Below, in pieces: positions 34,381 to 43,349 of a DNA stretch of 64,000 bases. Below the pieces are notes generated by a model, which was not told the DNA's origin, did no database searches, and saw only the letters and a program-made list of their open reading frames with translations. The position numbers and the translations under genes were made by a program. This DNA comes from Saccharopolyspora flava. Lineage in GTDB: Bacteria; Actinomycetota; Actinomycetes; Mycobacteriales; Pseudonocardiaceae. Numbering within the stretch: the stretch's first letter is position 1; every line of letters starts with the position of its first letter. Where the stretch lies: NCBI RefSeq assembly GCF_900116135.1, contig NZ_FOZX01000013.1:1-64000 (forward strand), read 5' to 3'.

Positions 34381-35379
34381 GTGTTGCGATCGCGGTACGC
34401 GCTCCTCCTCGGATTGGCGGTCTGCGCGTCGGTTCTGGCCGCAAGCCTCGTCATCAGCCTCAACTTCGGGGTGGCCGGAATCGGCGTGACGGACGTGGTG
34501 CGGGCCTTCGCGGACTTCAACGGGTCCCGCGATGACCTCATCGTCCGCACGATCCGGGTTCCGCGTGCGCTCAGCGCGGCGCTGGTCGGATCCTGCCTGG
34601 CCGTGGCCGGTGCGCTGATGCAGGGGATCACGCGCAACCCGTTGGCCGATCCCGGGATCCTTGGGATCAACGCCGGAGCGTCCTTCGCCGTGGTGATCAC
34701 GGTGTTCGTGTTCGGCGCGACCTCGTCGACGACGTTCGCGCTGTTCGCCTTCGTCGGGGCGGCGGTCGCGGCCGTGCTCGTGTACGGGATCGGTTCGGCC
34801 GGCCGCGGCCAGATGGGCACGATGCGGTTGGCCATCGCCGGGGCGGCGCTGGCGGCGCTCCTGTCGTCGTTCACCACGGCCACGCTGATCTTCAGCGACC
34901 AGACGATGGACACGATCCGGTTCTGGCTGGCCGGCTCGGTGCTCGGGCGCGACCTCGCACTGCTGCAGCAGATATCGCCGTACGTCCTCGTCGGGCTAGG
35001 GAGCGCGCTGGCGTTGAGCCGTCAGATCACCGCGCTCATGCTCGGCGAGGACGTGGCCGGCGGGCTGGGTCAGAAGACCGCGCTCACCAAATCACTCGCC
35101 GTGCTCTCGGTGGTGCTCCTGGCTGGCAGCGCGGTCGCCGTGGCGGGGCCGGTGGGCTTCATCGGGCTCGTCGTGCCGCACGCCGTGCGCTTCTTCGTCG
35201 GCCTGGACTACCGCTGGATCCTGCCCTATTCCGCGATCATCGGAGGGATCGTGCTCCTCGGCGCCGACATCGTGTCGCGAATCGTCCTGGCGCCCCAGGA
35301 AATCCCGGTCGGCGTGACGACCGCTCTCCTGGGCGCCCCGTTCTTCATCTACCTGGCGCGCTGCAGGGCACCGCAGTGA
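34381..35379 (+). CDS. FecCD-family iron-siderophore permease
   Basis: A 332-residue, roughly ten-span permease. RVPRALSAALVGSCLAVAGALMQGITRNPLADPGILGINAGASFAV is the family hallmark spread over spans 2-3, and VAVAGPVGFIGLVVPHAVRF is the conserved C-terminal segment contacting the ATPase. The GTG start follows GGATCATCTCA, a weak ribosome site. It overlaps the second permease by 4 bp (35376-35379), so the two are made together as the heterodimeric pore. Confidence 0.9.
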   Translation: MLRSRYALLLGLAVCASVLAASLVISLNFGVAGIGVTDVVRAFADFNGSRDDLIVRTIRVPRALSAALVGSCLAVAGALMQGITRNPLADPGILGINAGASFAVVITVFVFGATSSTTFALFAFVGAAVAAVLVYGIGSAGRGQMGTMRLAIAGAALAALLSSFTTATLIFSDQTMDTIRFWLAGSVLGRDLALLQQISPYVLVGLGSALALSRQITALMLGEDVAGGLGQKTALTKSLAVLSVVLLAGSAVAVAGPVGFIGLVVPHAVRFFVGLDYRWILPYSAIIGGIVLLGADIVSRIVLAPQEIPVGVTTALLGAPFFIYLARCRAPQ

Positions 35380-36446
35380 TGGCACGGCTGAGGTCCCTCG
35401 CCTCCCGGACGAACACCGGTGAGGCCGCGCTGCGAGCCGGACCGGTCTCGTTGCGGCTGAACCTGCGCGCGGCACTCGTCTTCCTCGCGCTGTCGTCGGC
35501 CGCGTTCGCGGGAGGCGTGGCGAACGTCGGGTACGGCGCCTACCCGGTGCCGCCGCTCGAGGTCGTGCGCACGCTCCTCGGTCTCGCGGACGACAGCGGT
35601 CAAGCGTTCGTCATCAACACCCTCCGGCTGCCCCGCGCGCTGGTCGCCGTGGCCGTGGGAGCCGCGCTGGCGGTGAGCGGGGCGATGCTGCAGGGCCTCA
35701 CGCGCAACGACCTCGCCGCGCCGGACATCATCGGCGTCAACGCCGGGGCGTCGTTGGCCGCGGTGAGCCTGATCGTGGCCGCGCCCGCGGCAGCCACCGC
35801 CTACCTGCAGCCGGCGGCGTTGGGCGGGGCGTTCCTCGTGGCCGGGTTGCTGTACGCGCTGGCGTGGCGGGGGAACAGCTCACCGGTGAGGCTGGTGCTC
35901 GTCGGAATCGGGCTGAACGCGATCGCCGCCGCCGGCACCACGCTCATGATCACCATCGGCGAGATGCAGCAGGTGTCCTTCGCCCTGATCTGGCTCGCCG
36001 GCAGCGTCCACGGTCGCGGCTGGGACGAGCTCCAGTCGTTCGCGCCGTGGTTGGTGGTCCTACTCCCGCTGGCGTTGTTCCTCGCCCGTCGGCTCAACGC
36101 GATGAACCTGGGCGACGACGTCGCACGGGTGCTGGGGCTGCGCGTCGAGACGACGCGCGGGCTGCTGCTCCTGGCGAGCGTGGGACTGGCCGGCACTGCG
36201 GTGGCCACAGCGGGAGCGGTCGGTTTCGTCGCGCTGATGGCCCCGCACATCGCCCGCCAGCTGGTCGGCTCGTCCTACGGAGCCCTCATCCCCGTGGCGG
36301 CGGCGACCGGAGCGGCGATCGTCGTCGGCGCGGACTTCGTCGGGAGAACCCTCTTCGCCCCGGTGGAGATTCCCGCCGGAATCGTGACGGCGGTTCTCGG
36401 CGCACCGTTCTTCCTGTACCTGCTCCACCGGAGCAGGAACAAGTAG
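35376..36446 (+). CDS. FecCD-family iron-siderophore permease (second subunit)
   Basis: A 356-residue permease paralogous to its neighbour. It has [46 protein letters not shown] and [21 protein letters not shown] at equivalent places, plus a ~40-residue hydrophilic N-terminus. ATG 35376 overlaps the preceding stop. Together with the previous gene and the ATPase it forms a complete importer, one of the few intact multigene systems in the decayed part of the window. Confidence 0.9.
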   Translation: MMARLRSLASRTNTGEAALRAGPVSLRLNLRAALVFLALSSAAFAGGVANVGYGAYPVPPLEVVRTLLGLADDSGQAFVINTLRLPRALVAVAVGAALAVSGAMLQGLTRNDLAAPDIIGVNAGASLAAVSLIVAAPAAATAYLQPAALGGAFLVAGLLYALAWRGNSSPVRLVLVGIGLNAIAAAGTTLMITIGEMQQVSFALIWLAGSVHGRGWDELQSFAPWLVVLLPLALFLARRLNAMNLGDDVARVLGLRVETTRGLLLLASVGLAGTAVATAGAVGFVALMAPHIARQLVGSSYGALIPVAAATGAAIVVGADFVGRTLFAPVEIPAGIVTAVLGAPFFLYLLHRSRNK

Positions 36447-36511
36447 GTCTCGAGGTTCCGGTTTCACAGAGCGTCTGGAGGGCGAGTGTTCCTGTTGGGG
36501 AGGCGAGAGCC

Positions 36512-37330
36512 GTGAGCGAGCTCAGGACGGAGCGGATCACGCTCGCCTACGACGAAGCCACCGTGATCGCCGATCTTTCCGTCGCCGTACCGGAAGGCCG
36601 GATCACCTCGATCATCGGTCCGAACGGCTGCGGGAAGTCCACGCTGCTGCGCGCGATGGCTCGCCTGCTGAAACCCCGCGCGGGCACCGTCCTGCTCGAC
36701 GGCCAGGCCATCACCGATCTCCCGACGCGCGAGGTCGCGAAGAGATTGGGCGTGCTGCCGCAGGACCCGCGGGCCCCGGAGGGGCTCACCGCCCGCGAAC
36801 TGGCCGCGCAGGGCCGCTACCCGCACCAGAGCTTCCTGCGGCAGTGGTCCCGGTCCGACGAGCGGGCAGTCGCCCGCGCGCTGGAGATCACCGGCGTGGC
36901 CGAGTTCGCCGACCGGGCGCTGGACACGCTGTCCGGCGGCCAGCGCCAGCGCGCCTGGATCGCCATGGCCCTCGCGCAGCAGACCGACGCGCTGCTGCTG
37001 GACGAGCCCACCACGTTCCTGGACATGGCCCACCAGCTCGAGGTACTCGAACTGCTCGCCGACCTGAACCGCGACGAGGGCCAGACCGCCGTCATGGTGC
37101 TGCACGACCTCAACAACGCCGCCCGCTACTCGCACCACATGATCGCCCTCTGCGAGGGCGCGATCTACGCCGCCGGAACACCGCACGAAGTCATGACCCA
37201 GGACATGCTCCGCGACGTCTTCGGCGTCGAGGCCGACATCGTCCACGACCCCCGGAACGGCAGCCCCCAATGCCTGCCCTACCAACTGCTCACCCGGAAC
37301 CCTTCACAAGAGTCGCGCCGCACCCGCTGA
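36512..37330 (+). CDS. FepC-like iron-siderophore ABC ATPase
   Basis: A 272-residue ABC ATPase with Walker [14 protein letters not shown], the Q-loop at [13 protein letters not shown], signature [16 protein letters not shown] and Walker [13 protein letters not shown], closing with [14 protein letters not shown]. The GTG at 36512 gives the normal FepC N-terminus ([17 protein letters not shown]). It lies 65 bp after the permeases on the same strand. It ends just 14 bp before the apparent left end of an IS3 element, which has not damaged it. Confidence 0.9.
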   Translation: MSELRTERITLAYDEATVIADLSVAVPEGRITSIIGPNGCGKSTLLRAMARLLKPRAGTVLLDGQAITDLPTREVAKRLGVLPQDPRAPEGLTARELAAQGRYPHQSFLRQWSRSDERAVARALEITGVAEFADRALDTLSGGQRQRAWIAMALAQQTDALLLDEPTTFLDMAHQLEVLELLADLNRDEGQTAVMVLHDLNNAARYSHHMIALCEGAIYAAGTPHEVMTQDMLRDVFGVEADIVHDPRNGSPQCLPYQLLTRNPSQESRRTR

Positions 37331-37344
37331 ATGGCCTCGTCGAC

Positions 37345-37730
37345 TGGTCTGCCCCGGGTTTGACAGAGTCCGATTGTTGGATTGAGGGTGGCATGGGACG
37401 ACGTGGGTATCCGCCGGAGTTCCGGCGGAAGGTGCTGGACGTGATCGACGCTGGCCGCAAGGTCGCCGACGTGGCGCATGATCTGGGGATCAGCGATCAG
37501 ACGTTCTACGCCTGGCGGCGACAGGATCGGAACGACCGGGGCCTGGAGTCCGGGTTGACCAGCGCGGAGAAGGCCGAGCTGACCGCCGCGAAGAAGAGGA
37601 TCGCCGAGTTGGAGGCCGAGCTGGCGGTGTATCGGCGAGCGACCGAGCTGCTGAAGAAGGAGGTGGTGCCCCCAAAGCCCGCTACGCCGCGATCGCGGGT
37701 CGCGGGGTTGACCCTGGAGGAGGTTGCCGG
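37345..37730 (+). mobile_element. IS3-family fragment: orfA and the first codons of orfB
   Basis: TGGTCTGCCCCGGGTTTGAC at 37345-37364 is a likely left inverted repeat. OrfA starts at ATG 37393: an N-terminal helix-turn-helix (YPPEFRRKVLDVIDAGRKVA, ISDQTFYAWRRQDR) then a leucine-zipper-like helix (AKKRIAELEAELAVYRRATE). The family's slippery AAAG region at KKEVVPPK is present near 37665-37680. OrfB starts in the other frame as ARYAAIAG and is cut off after about ten codons, near 37705-37725. The catalytic part and the right end are missing, so the element cannot move by itself. Confidence 0.8.
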
Positions 37731-38128
37731 TGCTCGCCGATCCCAACGACGACCCGCCCGATGGGCTCGCGGACTTCCTGGCGGGTTACAACGACATGGT
37801 CCACACGGTGCATGGTGCTGACACAGGCCTGCGCTTGCTGGCACTTCGCTCGATCTATACCGCCTTCGAGCTCATCATGACGGAGGAAGCGGAAAGCCAA
37901 CCCTTGGCGCGCATTGCCTCTGATGCGGCCATGCTGACGGCGAACCTCACCAATGCGTATCGACTTGACCAGCAACAGCCAGCCGATCGCGAAATGCGCG
38001 CCGTCGAAAGTTCTGCTGAGTATTTCCTTCGTGCTGTCACCCAAGCCCTCAGCGATTATCGCACATCAACGGCCGCGTCTGTGGCTGAGAAAAACCCCTG
38101 CCAGCGTCGACCACGGGACCCAAATTAG
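37724..38128 (+). CDS. Hypothetical protein
   Basis: A ~134-residue frame with GGAGGAGG at 37713-37720 before TTG 37724 or GTG 37730. The product is acidic and mostly helical (LADFLAGYNDMVHTVHGADT, LLALRSIYTAFELIMTEEAE), with no membrane span or motif that I recognise. It begins exactly where the IS3 sequence breaks off, so it may have arrived with, or been joined by, the rearrangement. The 170 bp after it contain nothing obvious. Confidence 0.45.
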   Translation: MPVLADPNDDPPDGLADFLAGYNDMVHTVHGADTGLRLLALRSIYTAFELIMTEEAESQPLARIASDAAMLTANLTNAYRLDQQQPADREMRAVESSAEYFLRAVTQALSDYRTSTAASVAEKNPCQRRPRDPN

Positions 38129-38298
38129 CTCCTACGCTAATAACAGGAATCTTCCCGGGAGCGCTTAGATTGCGTGGTGAACTCGCCCGGTAGTTGATGG
38201 ACCAACAGTATTAAACCGGGGTTGTCACTGCTGGCTCGTGTTAGGGGGCCGTTCACCACGAGCCGGCCGAGCGTGCGCCTTCCGAGTGCGGTGGTTGG

Positions 38299-39332
38299 TC
38301 AGCCCGTTCGGCTGGTAGCGAGTGGGTGGGGTTCGCCGGTGAGGGTGGCCAGGGCGGTGGCGATTTCGGTCATGCCGGCGCGGGTGTAGGCGGCGGTGGT
38401 TCCGGTGTCGCTGTTGGTGGTGGTGTGGCCTGCGTAGGCGCGGGCGATGGCGTAGCCGTGGTTGCGTTCGACCCAGGTGAGGGTGGTGTGGCGGAGCCAG
38501 TGGGTGCTGACTCCTTGGGTGGTCACCCAGGGGAGGTGGTGCCGATGCGGGTCCAGAGGTGGTCGTAGCGGCGTCTGGTGATGGGTGTCCCGTTGCGGTA
38601 GCGCAGAAGCTGGTCAGTGGGTTTCGTAGTGCCGCGCTGCTGAGCATGCTCGCGCAGGTGGGTCATGAGGGTGGGGGAAACGGGCTGCCAACGGACGGTT
38701 TCGCCTTTTTCGTGGAGGCGGATGAGGCATTGGTCCGGGTCGAGGTCGCGGAGGGTGAGGACGAGGGCTCCGCCGCGGCGGCAGGCGGTTTCGATGTGCA
38801 GGCGCAGGATGAGGGTGTCGAGTGCGGGGTCGTCGCCGGTGGTGGCGGCGATGTGGTTGATCTCGTTGAGTCGGTTGTCGGTGAGTCCTCGTCGGGTGCT
38901 GGCGAGCCTGCGGGGTTTGGTGGCGTTCTTGGCGGGGTTGTCTCCTTCGGTGATGAGGTTGTCGGCGACGGCGTGGTTGTAGAGGCAGCGGATGGCGGCG
39001 ATGAGGTGCTCGGCCGCACCCCGTCCGCCGCGGGCGTTGCGGCGCACGACGACCTGGGAGCGGACGGCTTCGGCGAGTTGTTGGATCTCCAGGGTGGTGG
39101 GTTCGTCGAGGTGCCGGTCGCCCCAGTGTTCGAGGATCCTGTTCCAGTACGTGCCATACACGCGCTTGGTGCCAGGGGAGACGGCTTTGGCGACCTCGGG
39201 GATGTAATCGGCGAACGTCGGAGCCTGCGGCTTCGGTGCGGCTGCACCGAGGAGGTCTTCGGGGGTGACGCCCATCTTGGCCAGCAGCAGGCGAGCGGCG
39301 TCGAGTTCGGGCGCGTCGGGGTGGTGGGTCAT
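38299..39332 (-). pseudogene. Tyrosine-recombinase integrase, frameshifted
   Basis: Two overlapping frames make one phage-type integrase. The first (39332 to 38523) has an N-terminal SAM-like binding domain (VAKAVSPGTKRVYGTYWNRI) and the first catalytic Arg in LHIETACRRGGAL, and ends RIGTTSPG. The second (38526 to 38299) has HWLRHTTLTWVERN (His-x-x-Arg) and the tyrosine in TTAAYTRAGM. One extra base at ~38530-38540 would restore RIGTHLPWVTTQGVSTHW. All catalytic residues are encoded but not in one chain. It overlaps the AbrB-like gene by 4 bp. Confidence 0.8.
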
Positions 39333-39808
39333 GGGGTGTCAGCTCCGGGGGTGTGGAAGGCGGCGACCATCGCGTCGAGAGCGCGCATGGTGTGGATCAG
39401 AAGAAGGCCGGGATCCGGGGCGGCGGCCAGCAGCAGCCGGTCGCCGGGGTTCAGGCCGCACCAGCGGCGCACCGCCGCCGACAGCGGGAGGTGGGCGCGG
39501 CGGGCGAGGGTGAACACCCCGTCGGGGTCGGCCTGGACGGTCACCGTGGTGTTGGAGAGCACATCCAGGCGCATCCGTCGCCCGGCTTGCCAGCCCAGGG
39601 CGTTGACGATGCTGCTGTCGGCGATGCGGCCTTGGGCGTCGAGGGAGGCGATCCGATAAACCATCGAGGTCGTACTCGGCAGTGCGGCCAGCTGCGTGAG
39701 CGGCACCCGCCGGGCCGTGCCGCGCGCGGCGATCAACTCGGCGCGCTCATCCACCGACAGCGGATGCAGCTCGATCGCGGGAACAGTCCGGTCAGCCACG
39801 GCTGCCAC
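39329..39808 (-). CDS. AbrB/MazE-like (SpoVT fold) DNA-binding protein
   Basis: A 159-residue protein. The central part holds a swapped-hairpin AbrB-like segment: SMVYRIASLDAQGRIADSSI followed by LGWQAGRRMRLDV, and a second similar half (VFTLARRAHLPLSAAVRRW, GLNPGDRLLLAAA). Such genes directly precede tyrosine integrases in several actinobacterial elements, and this one is coupled to the integrase (ATGA, 39329-39332). A role in controlling integration is likely from position. Its sequence is intact although the integrase is not. Confidence 0.6.
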   Translation of the reverse strand: MAAVADRTVPAIELHPLSVDERAELIAARGTARRVPLTQLAALPSTTSMVYRIASLDAQGRIADSSIVNALGWQAGRRMRLDVLSNTTVTVQADPDGVFTLARRAHLPLSAAVRRWCGLNPGDRLLLAAAPDPGLLLIHTMRALDAMVAAFHTPGADTP

Positions 39809-39918
39809 CCCCGAGCCAGGACTCTGTGGCAGAAGACGCGACGAGACGGCGGATGCAATGCACCTCGCCGTCTCGCGTTTGAAACCATCTGTGGTGTCGT
39901 GGGACGGATCCCACCCAC

Positions 39919-39946
39919 TGGTGTCCGAGGGCGGACTTGAACCCGG
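39919..39946 (-). other. tRNA 3'-end-like fragment, candidate attachment site
   Basis: On the minus strand GGGTTCAAGTCCGCC is followed by CTCGGAC, A and CCA. This has the layout of a T-loop (TTCAAGT), T-stem, seven-base acceptor strand, discriminator and CCA, and resembles a tRNA-Leu 3' end. The T-stem does not pair (CCGGG against CCGCC) and no D-arm, anticodon arm or 5' half precedes it, so it is not a tRNA gene. Lying beside a tyrosine integrase, it may be what remains of an attachment site. Confidence 0.35.
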
Positions 39947-39978
39947 CAGAGGACGATCAGACTGATGTGAGGCTGGTG

Positions 39979-41414
39979 CTATTTCCAGTCGATTTGAACT
40001 GATTCTTCCATGGTTGCCCAGGGGCCTCGCTTGTTGGGAAGCAGTGTGACGGTGCAGAGCGCGTCGATGGTGCCTCGCTTCAGGTCAAGGTCGGAATCGA
40101 GAAAACGTTGCCCGGGATCGTCGGTTCCGGATAGGTAGGCGAGTTCGTCGCGACCGAGCCGGGCGAGTTCGTCGTTGATTGCGTTGAGTCGGGAGGTCAG
40201 CGCCTGTGTCGCAGTTTGGACTTGCCCGGCGGTGAGGAGGCCTTGGGCATAGTCGACGCCCAGTCCATCGAGGCGTTGTCGAAGGCCGGCGGCGGTAGTG
40301 CGTAGCTCTGCGGCCCTTTGCTTGTTCTCCTGGCCAGCGAGGAGTTCGATGATGTCATCGCGGCGGAGGCGGGCGGCGACGGTGGTCAAGACGTAGGCGT
40401 CGACCTTGTCAGCACGGCGGCTGTTATGTCCGGTTAGCCTACATCGGTAGCCGCGGACTCTGTTGGGCATGTAGTCGGATTTCACGCGTGCGCCGCACTG
40501 GCCGCAGACAAAGAGGTTGCCACCTATCCAGCGTCGCGCGGTTCCGTCCTGGGCGCGTCGCCCTGGATCGGCAAGCAGTTGTGTCGCGGCTTGCCAGGTC
40601 TCTTCACTAACGATGGGGTCCCACTGTGTCGCGATGTCGAGGCGCTCGCCCTTGTAGAACCGCACGCCGGCATTGCGCGGGTTGCGCAGCACGGAGCGAA
40701 CTGATGTTCGTGTCCACGTGTTGCCTCGCGCGGTTCGGAATCCTTCTTCGTTGAGCTCATGCGCCATTCGTCCGAGCGTGCGACCTGCGAACAGGCCTTC
40801 GTAGAGGCGCTGCACGGCGGCCCGTTCGGCCTCGATCTGCTCGTTGGGGACCGCGTGTCGTTCCTTGCCGAGCGGGGTCTCTACCCAGTGGCGTCGCGGA
40901 TGCCCGAACGCCGATCGGGAGGGTGGTTTGCCCTCGTAGGCTGCCGCCTTCGCGGAGCGGGCAATCCGGCCTGACATCTTGCCGCTTTCGTACTCGCTAT
41001 CGACCGCGTCTTCGAGCAGCGATCTGCGGTCACGGGGATTGCTGGGGTCGTAGGTCCGGCCGTGGGTGGTGACGCGGACGAGGACACCCTGCTCCTCAAG
41101 CAGGTCGCAGAGCAAGACCCATTCACCGACCCGTCGAGATCCACGGGACGACTCCCAGATGATCAGCACGTCGGCGTCGAATCGCTTCCCTTGCAGATCC
41201 GCGATGAGCTCGTCGTAGCCCTCGCGCGCCTTCTTGGAGTACGCGAGGCCGAGATGGATGTGTCCTCGTAACGGCGGCCCAAGACCCAGCCTTGACGTGC
41301 GGCGTCGGCGGCGTTGTCGGTGTGCTGCTCGGTGTTCGAGCGCGCCCTGCCTGACCGGTCGTATGACACCCGCAGGTACTCGCGCGCCCTCAACGGGGTC
41401 GGATCGCTGCTCAT
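39979..41414 (-). pseudogene. Large serine integrase, frameshifted after the N-terminal segment
   Basis: The start at ATG 41414 gives REYLRVSYDRSGRARSNTEQ, with the nucleophilic Ser in RVS, continuing to YEDTSISAS. A one-base loss at ~41243-41252 then shifts the frame. The rest reads YSKKAREGYDELIADLQGKR, then a recombinase domain (SAFGHPRRHWVE), a zinc-ribbon-like segment (LFVCGQCGARVKSDYM) and a coiled-coil region before the stop at 39979. Length (~478 residues combined) fits phage-type integrases. The gene sits at the border of an interrupted acyl-CoA ligase gene, the typical position for an integrase beside its own att site. Confidence 0.8.
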
Positions 41415-41443
41415 GAAGCCAAGGTAGTTCAAGACAGTAGAGA
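41415..41443. other. Element/chromosome junction (att site) in the acyl-CoA ligase gene
   Basis: To the right of about 41443 the sequence is in-frame acyl-CoA ligase (NGWCFPWAVTAAGG). To the left is the integrase start region, with no ligase homology. The att core must lie within or next to this short stretch. The other half of the ligase gene, with the second att site, is not in the window. Confidence 0.6.
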
Positions 41444-42352
41444 AACGGCTGGTGCTTCCCCTGGGCGGTGACCGCGGCCGGCGGGGTGCACCACTGCCTG
41501 CGGAAGGTCGATCCCGGCGCGATCTGGGAGGCGATCGACCGGGAGGGCATCACGCACTTCTGCGCCGCGCCGACCGTGCTGGCGATGCTCGCCGAGCATC
41601 CCGACGCCCACCACCTCGATCACGTGCTGCGGGTCTTCGCCGGTGGGGCTCCGCCGTGGCCGTCGCTGCTGGCGCGGATGGGCGAGCTCGGCTTCGACAT
41701 CCGCCACCTCTACGGACTCACCGAGACCTTCGGGCCCGCCGTGGTCTGCGAGTGGCAGCCCGAGTGGGACGACGCCGATCCCGAGAGCCGAGCGCGGCTG
41801 ATCGCGCGGCAGGGCATCGCCAACGTCATCGCCGAACCGGTGCGCGTCACCGACCCGGAGGGGCGCGAGGTGCCCGCCGACGGGCGAACTCCCGGCGAGA
41901 TCCTGCTGCGCGGCAACGACGTGATGCTCGGCTACTACCGGGACCCCGAGGCCACCGACAACGCCACGCTCGACGGTTGGTTCCGCAGCGGTGACCTCGG
42001 CGTTCGCCATCCCGACGGGTACGTGGAGCTGCGCGACCGGATCAAGGACGTGATCATCTCCGGCGGCGAGAACATCACCTCCATCGAGGTCGAGAACGCC
42101 CTCACCGCGCACCCCGACGTCGTGGAGGCCGCGGTCGTCGCCGCGCCGCACGACAAGTGGGGAGAGGTCCCGGTCGCCTTCGTCAGCCTCCGGGAGGGCG
42201 CTTCGGCGGGGGAGGGGGAGCTGATCGAGTTCGTCCGGTCGCGGATCGCGGCGTTCAAGGCGCCGAAGAAGATCGTCTTCGGGGAGCTGCCGAAGACCTC
42301 CACCGGCAAGCTGCAGAAGAACGTGCTGCGTGCGAAGGCCATATCCGAATAG
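41444..42352 (+). pseudogene. Acyl-CoA synthetase (AMP ligase), 3' part only
   Basis: About 302 C-terminal residues of a fatty-acid-type acyl-CoA ligase. Adenylation motifs present are LYGLTETFGPAVV, GEILLRGNDVMLGYY, GWFRSGDLGVRHPDGYVEL, the hinge RIKDVIISGGENI and the catalytic Lys in KTSTGKLQKNVLR. The N-terminal ~230 residues, including the P-loop, are absent because the serine-integrase element ends here. Codon use and integrity match the clean DNA to the right. If the element were excised, the full gene would be restored. Confidence 0.88.
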
Positions 42353-42467
42353 AACCGTGACACCCCCGGTCTGGTCCGCGCGGGGTCGGTCAGGCCATAC
42401 TCGCCCTCATCGTTGATCCATCCGAGGCAACGGATCACGAGCGATCGGGGTAGACGTAGGGGGCCGC

Positions 42468-43274
42468 GTGACAGGGGAGATCGAGCTCAGCCGCAGAGCC
42501 GATGAGCAGCACGGCGATGAGGGGTCGGCGGGTTCGAACGTGCTGGGCGGCCTGCTCGGGTTGGCCGGCCGCGTCGGCCGCGACGTCGCGCGCACAGGCA
42601 TGGGGCTGGTGCGGGAGCTGCCGGGCGGCGTCGAGGTGGAACGCCAGGTGCAGGCCATCGAGAAGGCCGTGTCCACCGGTGTGCGGGTGTGGCTGGAGTC
42701 CGTCGACGATCCCGTGCCCGGCGAGGACGCCGAGCCCGAGGACGACGAGGACGAGGGCGAACCGGTCCAGGACGGGTTGCGCGAGGCGATGTCCGAGCTG
42801 CTGTTCCGCTCGGCGACCGCGACCAAGGCCGAGGCCCGCGAGCACCTCTACGCCGGGATCCTGCGGATCATCACGCCTGATGAGGCGCGCATCCTGGCCG
42901 GTCTCGGCGACGGCGCTGCGTACCCGGTGGTGGACGTCGTCGAGCGCTCGGGCATCGGCGGGGCGAGCCGGTACGTGCTCCGCAACGGCTCCACGGTCGG
43001 CCGCGCGGTGGGGGTGGCGCTGCACGACGAGGTGCCGCACTACCTGACCCGGCTGCAGGCGCTGGGGCTCGTCGAGATCGGCGCCGAGCTCGACGCGATG
43101 GACGACCAGTACGAGATCCTGCAGACCGAGTCCCGGATCCGAGAAGCGCTGCGCTCGGCGAAATCCACCAAGGTCGTGCGCCGCAGCGTGCGGATGTCCG
43201 AACTCGGCACGCGGTTCTGGCGCCGCTGCGATCCGACCCTGATACCCGGGGTCGAGGACGCGTTGAAAGCGTAA
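42468..43274 (+). CDS. Abi-alpha (DUF4393)-like protein
   Basis: A 268-residue soluble protein. The N-terminus (GGLLGLAGRVGRDVARTGMG) is Gly-rich, then an acidic linker (PGEDAEPEDDEDEGEP), then the conserved helical core LYAGILRIITPDEARILAGL and a late YLTRLQALGLVEIG segment. The core resembles the Abi-alpha family, known from phage abortive-infection annotation and common in actinobacteria without proven role. It is the first gene beyond the interrupted ligase. It might be an ordinary housekeeping-region gene rather than a defence gene. Confidence 0.55.
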   Translation: MTGEIELSRRADEQHGDEGSAGSNVLGGLLGLAGRVGRDVARTGMGLVRELPGGVEVERQVQAIEKAVSTGVRVWLESVDDPVPGEDAEPEDDEDEGEPVQDGLREAMSELLFRSATATKAEAREHLYAGILRIITPDEARILAGLGDGAAYPVVDVVERSGIGGASRYVLRNGSTVGRAVGVALHDEVPHYLTRLQALGLVEIGAELDAMDDQYEILQTESRIREALRSAKSTKVVRRSVRMSELGTRFWRRCDPTLIPGVEDALKA

Positions 43275-43349
43275 CCGCGCGAGGTAAGGTCACTGCCACT
43301 GTGTCATCGCGCACAGGTGGTTCAGGGGTTTTTCGGGGAAGGGTGTGCG

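Noticed and set aside
39919..39946. A functional tRNA gene
   Set aside because: Only the last ~28 bases look like tRNA. The T-stem does not pair and the D and anticodon arms are absent.
42468..43274. Phage-defence gene on the basis of the Abi-alpha label
   Set aside because: The family name alone is weak. The neighbourhood is ordinary chromosome with no other defence genes, so I report only the family resemblance.
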